DNA from: a virus
IMG/VR virus record: IMGVR_UViG_3300036832_000818
Span: 1 to 46,551 of that record
Strand: one strand, 5' to 3'
Length of the DNA: 46,551 bases
The notes beneath the pieces were generated by a model. That model saw only the letters and a program-made list of their open reading frames with translations. It did not search any database and was not told where the DNA came from. Positions within the stretch are counted from its first letter, which is position 1; each line of letters begins with the position of its first letter. Below are positions 28,111-36,047 of the stretch, piece by piece. Position numbers and translations under genes: made by a program.

Positions 28111-28578
28111 ATGGCGAACAGGCAGCATTTCCGGGTCAGTCACATCAAGGAAGCGCTGATCAAGGGGGCCGGCATCCCCTCGGTCGCGGCGAAAATTCTG
28201 GCTCAAGCCTATGGAAGCTGCACCCCGCCGACCGTGCGCAACTACATCAAGCGCTACCCCAAACTCCAGGCCGTGGTCGCCAATGCGCTCGACGAAAACC
28301 TCGACCTCGCCGAGTCAAAGCTGCTGGTCGCGCTCAACCAGGGGGCCGACTGGGCGGTCAAGTTCTACCTCGAAACGCAGGGCAAAAGCCGGGGCTACAC
28401 CAAGCGCTCGGAGATTGCCGGTGTGCCGCAACAGCCAATCGTGGTGACCAATGCTCGGGAATGGCTCACTGAACAACTCGATAACATGGAAGCCCGACTC
28501 CGACAGGAGCCCGGCCGACCGCATGGCGCTGCTGGAACGGACGGAACGGCTGAAACTGCTCAAAAAACTGTCCACTAA
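28111..28578 (+). CDS. Terminase small subunit-like protein
   Basis: 155 residues. The N-terminal half is an HTH-rich region (HIKEALIKGAGIPSVAAKIL, then CTPPTVRNYIKRYPKL) like small terminases that bind the packaging site; DLAESKLLVALNQGADWAVK is the common oligomerisation-type helix. It overlaps the large subunit by 56 nt. The assignment rests on position and fold pattern. Confidence 0.75.
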   Translation: MANRQHFRVSHIKEALIKGAGIPSVAAKILAQAYGSCTPPTVRNYIKRYPKLQAVVANALDENLDLAESKLLVALNQGADWAVKFYLETQGKSRGYTKRSEIAGVPQQPIVVTNAREWLTEQLDNMEARLRQEPGRPHGAAGTDGTAETAQKTVH

Positions 28579-29821
28579 ACAGGCCGAGGGGCTGCGCTGG
28601 GACTGGAGCTATTGGGCGCGGCCCTCGCAATGGCCGCCGAACGATCCGGACTGGCTCTACTTCATGATGATGGCCGGTCGCGGATCGGGGAAGACCCGCG
28701 CCGGGGCCGAGTGGATACGCAAGCAAAAGGATACCTGTCCGCTCATCGCGCTGGTCGGCGCCACGGAAGACGACGTCAAGGATGTCATGATCGAGGGGCC
28801 GGCCGGGTTGCAGGCCATTGCGCCCCCCGGCGACTACCCGAAAATGACCAAGGGGCACCTCGTCTGGCCCAACGGCGCGATGGCGTTTATCTACTCGGCG
28901 CAGCGGCCCGACCAGTTGCGCGGGCCGCAGAACTACGCCGCGTGGTGTGACGAACTGGCCTCGTGGGCTTATCCCGAGGACACCTGGTCAAACCTGCAAT
29001 TCGGGATGCGGCTCGGGCAGCGCCCGCGCACCCTGATCACGACCACACCCCGACCGATCAAACTGGTGCGCGACCTGATGGGCGACCCCCTCACCCGCAT
29101 CTCGCGGACCAGTTCCTACGCCAACCGCTCGCACCTCGCGCCGTCCTACTTTGACAAGATCATCGCGCGGTACGAAGGCACCCGGCTCGGCCGCCAGGAA
29201 ATTTACGCGGAACTGCTCGACGATGTTCCGGGCGCGCTGTGGTCGCAGGAGGTGATCGAGGCGACCCGCCTCCCCTTTGGCATCAAACTGCCCGACTTTA
29301 GCCGCATTGTCGTCGCCATCGACCCCGGCATGTCGGCGTCGGACGATGCGGACGAGACCGGCATCGTTGTTGCGGCCAAGGACCGGAACGAACACGCCTA
29401 TGTTCTGGCGGATCGTTCCGGTCATTACCTGCCGAGCGAGTGGGCACAGATCGCGATCGACGAACACCGGCACCCCGACCGCCCCGCCGACCGGATCGTC
29501 GGTGAGATCAACAACGGCGGCGAGATGATCGAAAACACGCTGCGCATGATCGATGTCGGAATACCGTTTAAGGCCGTGCACGCGACGCGCGGCAAGGTCA
29601 TGCGGGCCGAGCCGGTATCGGCACTCTACGAGCAGCGGCGGGTCCACCACATCGGGATGTTCCCGGCGCTGGAAGACCAGATGATCAGTTTCACCCAGGA
29701 CTGGAACCGTTCCAAGGATGGTTCCCCGGATCGGGTCGACGCGCTGGTCTGGGCGATCAGCGAACTTTTGGTCGAGGACAGCGGGCCGTCTTACCTCGCC
29801 GCCTGGGGCCGTTGGAACTAG
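28523..29821 (+). CDS. terL: Terminase large subunit
   Basis: 432 residues from ATG 28523. ATPase: Walker A AGRGSGKT (51-58) and Walker B with CDE at 142-144, then a TTTPRPIKL coupling motif. The nuclease domain starts with VVAIDPGMSASDDADETG (about 255), giving the first catalytic aspartate; further acidic residues follow near GSPDRVDALVWA. It translocates DNA into the prohead and cuts it. A longer upstream frame lies within the small subunit gene and is not needed. Confidence 0.93.
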   Translation: MALLERTERLKLLKKLSTKQAEGLRWDWSYWARPSQWPPNDPDWLYFMMMAGRGSGKTRAGAEWIRKQKDTCPLIALVGATEDDVKDVMIEGPAGLQAIAPPGDYPKMTKGHLVWPNGAMAFIYSAQRPDQLRGPQNYAAWCDELASWAYPEDTWSNLQFGMRLGQRPRTLITTTPRPIKLVRDLMGDPLTRISRTSSYANRSHLAPSYFDKIIARYEGTRLGRQEIYAELLDDVPGALWSQEVIEATRLPFGIKLPDFSRIVVAIDPGMSASDDADETGIVVAAKDRNEHAYVLADRSGHYLPSEWAQIAIDEHRHPDRPADRIVGEINNGGEMIENTLRMIDVGIPFKAVHATRGKVMRAEPVSALYEQRRVHHIGMFPALEDQMISFTQDWNRSKDGSPDRVDALVWAISELLVEDSGPSYLAAWGRWN

Positions 29822-29830
29822 GAGGCGCGA

Positions 29831-31426
29831 GTGGCAGATGAGTCCGGCACACCCGGCGGCAAGGCGTGGGCCGCACCGCCAAAGCCGCGCTTCCGCGTGA
29901 CCACGGACGGCGTGGTCAAGAGCGTCGACGGGGTGCCGCTGCCGACCGTCAACCAGCGTGTCGCCGACAGCTACGCCAACTTCCTCGCCTCGGTCGGGAT
30001 GTCGACGCGGAACCTCTCGGCCGGTTCTACCTACCAGTTTCGCCTCATCACCCGCGAACGCGTCCTACTTGAAATGATGCATAGAGGTTCGTGGGTGTGC
30101 GGTGTGGCCGTCGACAGTGTTGCCGATGATATGATCAAGCAAGGCATAGACTACGGCGGCTCGCTGCCGCCGCCAGATGCCGAAAAGCTCGATGTTGCAC
30201 TTATGAATACTGGCGTATGGGCGGCTCTCAACGAAATGATTAAATGGGGTCGTCTTTACGGCGGCTGCATCGCCGTCATCATGATTGACGGCCAAGACCC
30301 CAAGGAACCGCTGCGGCTCGATTCGATCGGCGCCGACCAGTTCAAGGGGCTGTGCGTGCTCGATCGCTGGATGGTCGAGCCGACGCTCAACGACCTCGTC
30401 ACCGAAGCCGGTCCCGACCTCGGGCACCCAAAATTCTACAAGGTCACCTCCGGTGTGGCGCCAATTGGAGCCGCCATCGCCCCTGCCCTGCTCGGCAACT
30501 TCATCCATTACTCGCGGTGCTTCCGCTATACCGGGCACGACCTCCCGTGGTGGCAGCGGATCAGCGAGAACGGCTGGGGCATGTCGATCTTCGAACGGCT
30601 GTGGGACCGGCTCACCGCGTTCGATTCGACCACGCAAGGTACGGCGCAACTGGTTTATCGGGCGTATTTGCGCGTCCTCAAACTGGCCGATCTGCGGCAG
30701 GCGGCGTCATTGAGCCCGGAAGGGCAACAAGGTCTGGCGCGGCGCATCGACCTGATGACTCGCTTCCAGACCAATGAAGGCTTGACCCTGATTAGTGACG
30801 AGGATGAATTCGAGGCCGTCACCTACGCATTTTCCGGGCTCGATACCGTCTTGGTGCAGATGGGCCAGCAATTGTCCGGCGCGCTGCAAATCCCGTTAGT
30901 GCGGCTGTTCGGTCAGGCGCCGGTCGGCATGAATGCCACGGGCGACAGCGACATCCGGTTATTTTATGACGGTCTACATCAACAACAGGAAATGCGGCTG
31001 CGCCGGCCGCTGACACGGGCGATCAAGGCACTGGCCGCGAGCGAGCGGATCAAACTGCCCGACACCTTCAAGTTCACCTTCAACCCGCTGTGGCAGCTTC
31101 TGCCCAAGGAAAAGGTGGAACTGGCCGAAACGGTCACGCGAACGGTTCTGTCGGCTGACGAACTGGGAATCATCAGCCGCAAGCGGACGCTGGAGGAACT
31201 GCGCCAGTCGGGTCGCGAATCGGGCGTCTGGGCGACGATCACCGATCAGGAAATCGAGGAAGCCGCCGACGAGCCCGCGCCCCCTGCCCCACCCATCGGC
31301 CAGGGTCAGGAAGGCGAGCATGAAACCGGCCAAGGCGAAGGGGCCAGCGGCGGGCTGCCGGGCGGTGCCGGCAAGCAGTCGCTGCCGGTGCCCAAACCGA
31401 CCGTGCATCTCGGTCAGGCGGCGTGA
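29831..31426 (+). CDS. Portal protein (DUF1073 family)
   Basis: 531 residues from GTG 29831 (GGAGGCGCGA just upstream). The DUF1073 signature region is present: PVGMNATGDSDIRLFYDGLH at about 360-380, followed by RLRRPLTRAI. It forms the dodecameric portal for DNA passage and head-tail joining. Database names for this family sometimes mention anti-CBASS Acb1; position and length here say portal. The C-terminal 50 residues are Pro/Gly/Glu-rich. Confidence 0.9.
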   Translation: MADESGTPGGKAWAAPPKPRFRVTTDGVVKSVDGVPLPTVNQRVADSYANFLASVGMSTRNLSAGSTYQFRLITRERVLLEMMHRGSWVCGVAVDSVADDMIKQGIDYGGSLPPPDAEKLDVALMNTGVWAALNEMIKWGRLYGGCIAVIMIDGQDPKEPLRLDSIGADQFKGLCVLDRWMVEPTLNDLVTEAGPDLGHPKFYKVTSGVAPIGAAIAPALLGNFIHYSRCFRYTGHDLPWWQRISENGWGMSIFERLWDRLTAFDSTTQGTAQLVYRAYLRVLKLADLRQAASLSPEGQQGLARRIDLMTRFQTNEGLTLISDEDEFEAVTYAFSGLDTVLVQMGQQLSGALQIPLVRLFGQAPVGMNATGDSDIRLFYDGLHQQQEMRLRRPLTRAIKALAASERIKLPDTFKFTFNPLWQLLPKEKVELAETVTRTVLSADELGIISRKRTLEELRQSGRESGVWATITDQEIEEAADEPAPPAPPIGQGQEGEHETGQGEGASGGLPGGAGKQSLPVPKPTVHLGQAA

Positions 31427-31746
31427 TGGGCCGGCGGCGGCATCGGGAGGTGTTCCCGGTTTCGGAACACAATTCGCCGCGATGGTTCCGTGTCGGCCAG
31501 GTGCCGGGTGGTAGCAGTTGGTATCTCATCCGCATCTGCCCCTGTCACAACGGCGAACCGCTTCCCCGACCCTACGCGACGCACGCCAAGGCGGTCGAAG
31601 CCCTGCAACACTTCAAGGAGCCCAAGCATGTCCGACCCGAGCGTCGCCGGGGGCTATCTGCCGATCGCGATCGTGACGCGGCCGAGCTTCCGGCTGGCGG
31701 TACAACGTGGCAACAGCCGCAAGCGGATCGAGGCGACAAGCGGTGA
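31423..31746 (+). CDS. Small hypothetical protein with CPCHNGE motif (107 aa)
   Basis: GTG 31423 overlaps the portal stop (GTGA). The core WYLIRICPCHNGEPLPRPY resembles the N-terminal half of the 11405 gene. The last 40 residues overlap the 31628 gene in another frame and look unnatural, so the functional part is probably the first 70 residues. Confidence 0.6.
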   Translation: MMGRRRHREVFPVSEHNSPRWFRVGQVPGGSSWYLIRICPCHNGEPLPRPYATHAKAVEALQHFKEPKHVRPERRRGLSADRDRDAAELPAGGTTWQQPQADRGDKR

Positions 31747-31831
31747 CATGGAGCAATTGCTCGACCTCAACCGCCAGCTTGAAGGGATGGGCTACCAGTT
31801 TATGAGCCTGGAACGGGTCTTAACCGAATAA
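31628..31831 (+). CDS. Small hypothetical protein (67 aa)
   Basis: ATG 31628 with AAGGAG upstream. Composition is natural (SGDMEQLLDLNRQLEGMGYQ). It overlaps the previous gene by 119 nt and the antisense gene at 31820 by 12 nt. Confidence 0.62.
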   Translation: MSDPSVAGGYLPIAIVTRPSFRLAVQRGNSRKRIEATSGDMEQLLDLNRQLEGMGYQFMSLERVLTE

Positions 31832-32203
31832 CCGTCGCCACAACGGCGGCTTTGGCGGCGGTGTCAGCAACGCCAGCAGTTTCATCTGGCGTTCCTCGCT
31901 GCGGTCGAGCCTGGTTCGCAAATCCGAGATCGTTTCATCCCGTTCCGCAAGTTGCTCCAGAACAAACGCGTGTTGTTCCAGTGATATAGATCGTTCTTTC
32001 TTGTTTCGAGGTTCAGGTTGCGAAACGGTTCGCTCCGGTTCGCCCCTGGAAACCGGAGCATAGACCCGGTGCAGTTCCGCAGGGTCGATGTTCCAGACCG
32101 AATCGATGCGTTCGCCGGAAATTTTGCCGCTGTTGAGGTCGCGGTGGATCGTCGCCTTGCTTTTGCCGGTGGCCTTGGCCGCCTGCGACAGGCTGTAGCT
32201 CAT
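31820..32203 (-). CDS. Antisense HTH protein with coiled coil (127 aa)
   Basis: SLSQAAKATGKSKATIHRDL is a clear helix-turn-helix of the MerR/excisionase type; the C-terminal half (LEQLAERDETISDLRTRLDR) is a coiled coil, and the protein ends PPKPPLWRRLFG. The layout resembles plasmid- and phage-borne DNA-binding proteins of the KfrA-like kind. It runs against the head genes, so it is probably an independently expressed moron or regulator. Confidence 0.75.
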   Translation of the reverse strand: MSYSLSQAAKATGKSKATIHRDLNSGKISGERIDSVWNIDPAELHRVYAPVSRGEPERTVSQPEPRNKKERSISLEQHAFVLEQLAERDETISDLRTRLDRSEERQMKLLALLTPPPKPPLWRRLFG

Positions 32204-32315
32204 GGATGTGGTCCCCCCTCCGGTAGCGAAGCCTGAACCCAGAAACGGGGTTTCTGGGAACTAGGAAGAAAGCATCGGTGGGGGAACCGGACTTCCACAT
32301 AGCACAGGTGCCGCG

Positions 32316-32861
32316 ATGCGCCAACCGACGCCGGAAGACGAGGCTCGCCGGCAGGCGGCCTATGACGCGGCCAACGCACGCTGGCCACTGCCGTTGAACG
32401 GGGCCGAAACGGGGTTCCTGGCCGACGCGGCAGAGGAGCGCCAGGCCCTGCATAGCGGTCACGCCAGCTCGCGGCCGTTGAGCGAAGATTACGAACGGGT
32501 CGGGCTCGACGGCGAGGCGGAATTCGCCCGCACCTATCATCTTCCGCTCGATCTGGAACGGCGGCCCGGCGGCGATAAGGGCATCGATTTTGTCGTGCCG
32601 CTGCGGTTCACCGTCGACGTGAAGACGGCCCGCAAGGCGGATTATCTGATTTGTGAGCAGGGCAAGGTGTGCGCCGACATCTACGTCCTGGCCGAATACG
32701 TTGATTCAAAAGCGGCCGTGCTGCTCGGTTGGGAATGGGGCGCGACGCTGGCGCGCGCTCCGGTGCGCGATTTCGGCTACGGCATCATCAGCCACTACAT
32801 CCCCCGGTGCGCGCTGAAAAAGATGCCCGAATTCGCCGCGCGTCTGATGCGGCTGGTGTGA
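32316..32861 (+). CDS. PD-(D/E)XK-fold nuclease-like protein
   Basis: 181 residues. GLDGEAEFARTYHL supplies a conserved Glu, and GGDKGIDFVVPLRFTVDVKTA (split: GGDKGIDFVV, FTVDVKTA) gives the D...(D/E)xK catalytic pattern (VDVKTA). The family includes phage nucleases. The next gene starts within its stop (TGATG), so it is co-translated with the head protein. Confidence 0.75.
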   Translation: MRQPTPEDEARRQAAYDAANARWPLPLNGAETGFLADAAEERQALHSGHASSRPLSEDYERVGLDGEAEFARTYHLPLDLERRPGGDKGIDFVVPLRFTVDVKTARKADYLICEQGKVCADIYVLAEYVDSKAAVLLGWEWGATLARAPVRDFGYGIISHYIPRCALKKMPEFAARLMRLV

Positions 32862-33712
32862 TGCGGGGGCCGGACGACGATCGCCGCCGGCCGCCGGGAT
32901 GGGAGGAAGCCCGCCGCCGCTGGCAGCGCATCATGCGCGCCGACCGGCAGTACGGTGTCCAGTTGCGCCGGCTCGCGCGCACGATCGGCGACATCGTGCA
33001 CGGGCTGTGGCGCGGACCCGGCGAATCGACGAGCGAAATCGAGACGACGCTCCGGCACTATTCCACGATGGTCGGGCCGTGGGCGCGGTCGGTCGCCGAG
33101 CGGATGCTGGTCGATGTCGCGCGGCGTGACGAGACGGCCTGGTACGAAATCAGCCGGGGTTTGCGCCACACGGTCGCGAGCGCACCGATCCGGCCGGCGA
33201 TCACCGATCTGCTGGAGGCGGAAGTCGGGCTGATCACCGCCATGCCGCTCGATGCCGAGGCGCGCATCCGCGATCTGGCGCGGGAAGCGGTCACGGGCGG
33301 CCGACGCTGGGAGGAAGTCGCAGAGGACATCCTGAGCCAGCATCAGGTGTCGACAGCGCGGGCCAATCTGATCGCGCGCACCGAAACCGGCCGCGCCGCG
33401 ACGGTGATCACGGAAGCGCGAGCGGTGCATGTCGGGTCGCCGGGGTACATCTGGCGCACGGCGCGCGACAGTCGGGTCAGACCCCTACATCGGGAACTGG
33501 AAGGGACGTTTCACGCCTGGAACGACCCGCCGGTATCGGGCGAACACGGCGAACTGGCGCATCCCGGTGCGATCTACAACTGCCGCTGCTTCCCCGAAAT
33601 CATCGTCGGCGACACCGACATCGCCCGCAAACAGGGTGTGCGGCCACGCAATCCGGCGTTCCTCGCCGCGCTGCGGGCGGCCGGGTATTCGAGCGGCGCT
33701 GCCTTCGAGTGA
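32861..33712 (+). CDS. Phage head morphogenesis protein (Mu F / SPP1 gp7-like)
   Basis: 283 residues from ATG 32861, overlapping the preceding stop. The C-terminal signature is complete: ARANLIARTETGRAATV, YIWRTARDSRVRPLHRELEG, HAWNDPP, and HPGAIYNCRC. The family is a minor head protein needed for prohead assembly, sometimes ejected. The N-terminal part is helical. Confidence 0.9.
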   Translation: MRGPDDDRRRPPGWEEARRRWQRIMRADRQYGVQLRRLARTIGDIVHGLWRGPGESTSEIETTLRHYSTMVGPWARSVAERMLVDVARRDETAWYEISRGLRHTVASAPIRPAITDLLEAEVGLITAMPLDAEARIRDLAREAVTGGRRWEEVAEDILSQHQVSTARANLIARTETGRAATVITEARAVHVGSPGYIWRTARDSRVRPLHRELEGTFHAWNDPPVSGEHGELAHPGAIYNCRCFPEIIVGDTDIARKQGVRPRNPAFLAALRAAGYSSGAAFE

Positions 33713-33758
33713 GCCGTTCCACAGGGTTCCACCGGGTTTCACAGCGATCGGAGGCCCG

Positions 33759-35333
33759 ATGACCGGCAGTTTCGCCTGGGTCGACTTCATCCCGTCGATC
33801 AAGCAGTCGTTCGACAAGAACGGGTTCCTGATATGTCGGGACGTTCCAGTGGCGCGAACCGGCGTCCAGATTTATGGCCCCGGCGAAACGCCGATCGAGA
33901 GCGTCACCGGGGATGTCGTCCACATCGAGCGCGACGCGGACGAAGTCTTCCACCCGGAAACCTTGGCCTCGCTTCAGGGGGCGCCGGTCGTCAACGACCA
34001 CCCGGTCGATGGCGAGGGCGGGCGCATGGACGTGACGCCGGACAATTGGCGACATCTGGCGGTCGGCCATGTCGAGAACCCGCGCCGGGGCGATGGCGTC
34101 TACACCGATTTTGTCCTGGCCGATCTGCGCATCCACGACCGCGACGCGATCGACCTGATCACCAAAGCCGGGAAGCGCCAGGTTTCGGCGGGCTACGACG
34201 CCGACTACGAAACCATCGGGCCCAATCGCGGCCGCCAGCGGAACATCCGCTGCAATCACCTCGCGCTGGTCGACAACGCGCGATGCGGGCCGGTCTGTGC
34301 GATCGGCGATGAGGACACTCTGTTTGATGAGGAGGAGCTTATGGCGGGACTGAAATGGGGTGACCGTATCCGGAAGGCGTTCAAGAACCGCGATCAGGCC
34401 GAAATGGAGTCGGCGCTGGCCGACGCCGAGGAAGAAAACGGCGGCGAGGAAAAGGAAAATGGGGGAGGGGGCGGCGGCAGCGAGCACCACATCCACGTCC
34501 ACGTCCCGACCAACGGCGGCGGCGCTGCCGCTGGTGGCGAAGGTGGCGACCAGGGCGGCGAAGGCGGCGAAAACGTCATCACCATTTCGCCCGAGGAAGT
34601 CGAGGAGCTGTGGTCGGCCAATCAGGCCGAGATGGAAGCGATCGGCCGGCTCTCGCAGGCGGTCGGCGGCGACAGCCCGCGCTTCCGCGACAGCTTCCCG
34701 CACCGCGACGCCCGCCGCAAAAAGATGGGCATTCGCGATCGCCGGGCGAGCGATCAGGACGATCCCGACGACAAGGACGACGACAAGGACGGGAAGGGCG
34801 ACGACGACGAGGGCGCGAACCTCGGCGGCGGCACCCGGCCGATCCTGCGCGAATTCGAAATGGAAGCGCCGGCCGGCTCGCAAGTCGTCGATGTTCGCCG
34901 GGTGCGCGACAGCCGCTATCTCGAGGAAAGCTGGACGATGACGGTCGCCAAGGGCGAGCTGATCGTCCCCGGCGCGCGCCCAACCGGCACGTTTGACCGG
35001 GCGGCGCCGCGTGAGCGGACCTACGACACGATCTGCGGCTTCCGCCGGGCGGTACTCGACATGGCCTACGTCAAGCCGGACACCCGTTCGATCATCGACA
35101 ATTTCACGCGCGGGCGCTTCACCGACGCCAAGAGCCTTACCTGCTCAAAGGTTCGGGAGGTGTTTGACCACGTCGCCGAAATCAAGCGCGTGAGCAACAA
35201 CAGCGGCGCGGGCGGCGGCACAAACGGTGGTTATCACGTCACCGATGCGCCGATGCCGGTCGGGGTCGGCGGCATCAACTCTATCGCCGAGTACCAGAAG
35301 CAGCTCGACGCGCACTACGCCAAGAAAAGCTAA
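33759..35333 (+). CDS. DUF2213 head maturation protease with scaffold region
   Basis: 524 residues from ATG 33759 (GGAGG upstream). The N-terminal ~190 residues match DUF2213: TGVQIYGPGETPIESV, APVVNDHPVDG, GKRQVSAGYDADYE and NHLALVDNARCG. Relatives are predicted serine-type head proteases. The remaining 330 residues are Gly/Glu/Asp-rich then helical, typical of a scaffold. An in-frame start at 34341 with a strong ribosome site would make the scaffold alone. The transcript ends at the 35366 terminator. Confidence 0.85.
   Translation: MTGSFAWVDFIPSIKQSFDKNGFLICRDVPVARTGVQIYGPGETPIESVTGDVVHIERDADEVFHPETLASLQGAPVVNDHPVDGEGGRMDVTPDNWRHLAVGHVENPRRGDGVYTDFVLADLRIHDRDAIDLITKAGKRQVSAGYDADYETIGPNRGRQRNIRCNHLALVDNARCGPVCAIGDEDTLFDEEELMAGLKWGDRIRKAFKNRDQAEMESALADAEEENGGEEKENGGGGGGSEHHIHVHVPTNGGGAAAGGEGGDQGGEGGENVITISPEEVEELWSANQAEMEAIGRLSQAVGGDSPRFRDSFPHRDARRKKMGIRDRRASDQDDPDDKDDDKDGKGDDDEGANLGGGTRPILREFEMEAPAGSQVVDVRRVRDSRYLEESWTMTVAKGELIVPGARPTGTFDRAAPRERTYDTICGFRRAVLDMAYVKPDTRSIIDNFTRGRFTDAKSLTCSKVREVFDHVAEIKRVSNNSGAGGGTNGGYHVTDAPMPVGVGGINSIAEYQKQLDAHYAKKS
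34341..35333 (+). CDS. Nested in-frame scaffold protein (putative internal start)
   Basis: ATG 34341 lies in the same frame as the protease gene, preceded by GATGAGGAGGAGCTT, one of the best ribosome sites in the window. Its 330-residue product begins AGLKWGDRIRKAFKNRDQ and is acidic with glycine-rich linkers. A nested scaffold is well known for protease-scaffold pairs such as lambda C and Nu3; here it is inferred from the site. Confidence 0.6.
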   Translation: MAGLKWGDRIRKAFKNRDQAEMESALADAEEENGGEEKENGGGGGGSEHHIHVHVPTNGGGAAAGGEGGDQGGEGGENVITISPEEVEELWSANQAEMEAIGRLSQAVGGDSPRFRDSFPHRDARRKKMGIRDRRASDQDDPDDKDDDKDGKGDDDEGANLGGGTRPILREFEMEAPAGSQVVDVRRVRDSRYLEESWTMTVAKGELIVPGARPTGTFDRAAPRERTYDTICGFRRAVLDMAYVKPDTRSIIDNFTRGRFTDAKSLTCSKVREVFDHVAEIKRVSNNSGAGGGTNGGYHVTDAPMPVGVGGINSIAEYQKQLDAHYAKKS

Positions 35334-35347
35334 CCAGTTTCCCGATT

Positions 35348-35363
35348 CGTTCCACGTGAAACA
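35348..35363. promoter_or_regulatory. parS-like 16-bp palindrome
   Basis: CGTTCCACGTGAAACA is two differences from the chromosomal parS consensus TGTTTCACGTGAAACA. It lies between the protease-scaffold stop and its terminator. The ParB-like phage protein lacks the DNA-binding HTH, so host ParB would be the candidate binder. Confidence 0.4.
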
Positions 35364-35365
35364 TC

Positions 35366-35387
35366 GGCGGCTGAAGCCGTCTTTTTT
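35366..35387 (+). terminator. Intrinsic terminator after the protease-scaffold gene
   Basis: GGCGGC-TGAA-GCCGTC (6 bp including one G-U) followed by TTTTTT. Confidence 0.75.
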
Positions 35388-35407
35388 GTGCCCGGAAAGG
35401 GGGTTCA

Positions 35408-35983
35408 ATGCTCGAACTTGTAAAGCCTCGCATCGTGCGGGGGTGGACGACCCACGACCACAATTTCCAATTCCGCATGAGCGCGGGTTTTGCCGGCGAT
35501 GTGACCCGTGCCCATCCCTCGGCGACGATCGAGCCCAACCGGATGTCGCCGACCAACCCGATCCTCGGTTTTGGCTTTGGCTGTGTCATCGACGCGGCGT
35601 CGGGCGGGGTGCGGCAGCTCGCGGCCGGCGATTCGGCGCTTGTCGACATCTACGGCATCTTGGTCCGGTTCTATCCGGGTCAGGCCGCCGTACCGCCGGC
35701 CGGAGCCTATGGCCAGCAGCCGCTCGGCACCCCGGTGCCGCCGCCGGCCAACCAGCCGTGCGACATCCTGCGGGCCGGTTACATCATGGTGCCGGTCAAC
35801 GGGACGCCGGTCAGAGGCGCTCCGGTCTTTGTCTGGGTAGCGGCCACAGCCGCGCCGCACGTCCAGGGCGGCTTTGAGGCCGCTGCCTCGGCGGGCAACA
35901 CGATCGCCATCGGCGGCAGTAAGACCACGTTCAACTCGGGGCCGGACGCCTACGGAGTGTGCGAGGTCGCTTTCAACATTTAG
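35408..35983 (+). CDS. Probable capsid cement (decoration) protein
   Basis: 191 residues; beta-rich with Gly/Pro/Ala loops (YGQQPLGTPVPPPANQPCDI). Position directly before the major capsid gene and the FGFGCVIDAASGGV...VDIYGILVRFYPGQ pattern fit structural cement proteins of this phage group. It should stabilise the expanded capsid. GGAAAGGGGG lies upstream of the ATG. Confidence 0.72.
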   Translation: MLELVKPRIVRGWTTHDHNFQFRMSAGFAGDVTRAHPSATIEPNRMSPTNPILGFGFGCVIDAASGGVRQLAAGDSALVDIYGILVRFYPGQAAVPPAGAYGQQPLGTPVPPPANQPCDILRAGYIMVPVNGTPVRGAPVFVWVAATAAPHVQGGFEAAASAGNTIAIGGSKTTFNSGPDAYGVCEVAFNI

Positions 35984-36047
35984 ACGCCGACACTTCCACG
36001 CGGGGACCGCCGCAACCCTTTCACCTTTGACCAGTAGCGGGGTGCCC

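Noticed and set aside
33600-34883. Long reverse frame (427 codons) antisense to the protease-scaffold gene
   Set aside because: High-GC shadow of a recognised gene; composition is Val/Ala/Arg-biased with no family features.
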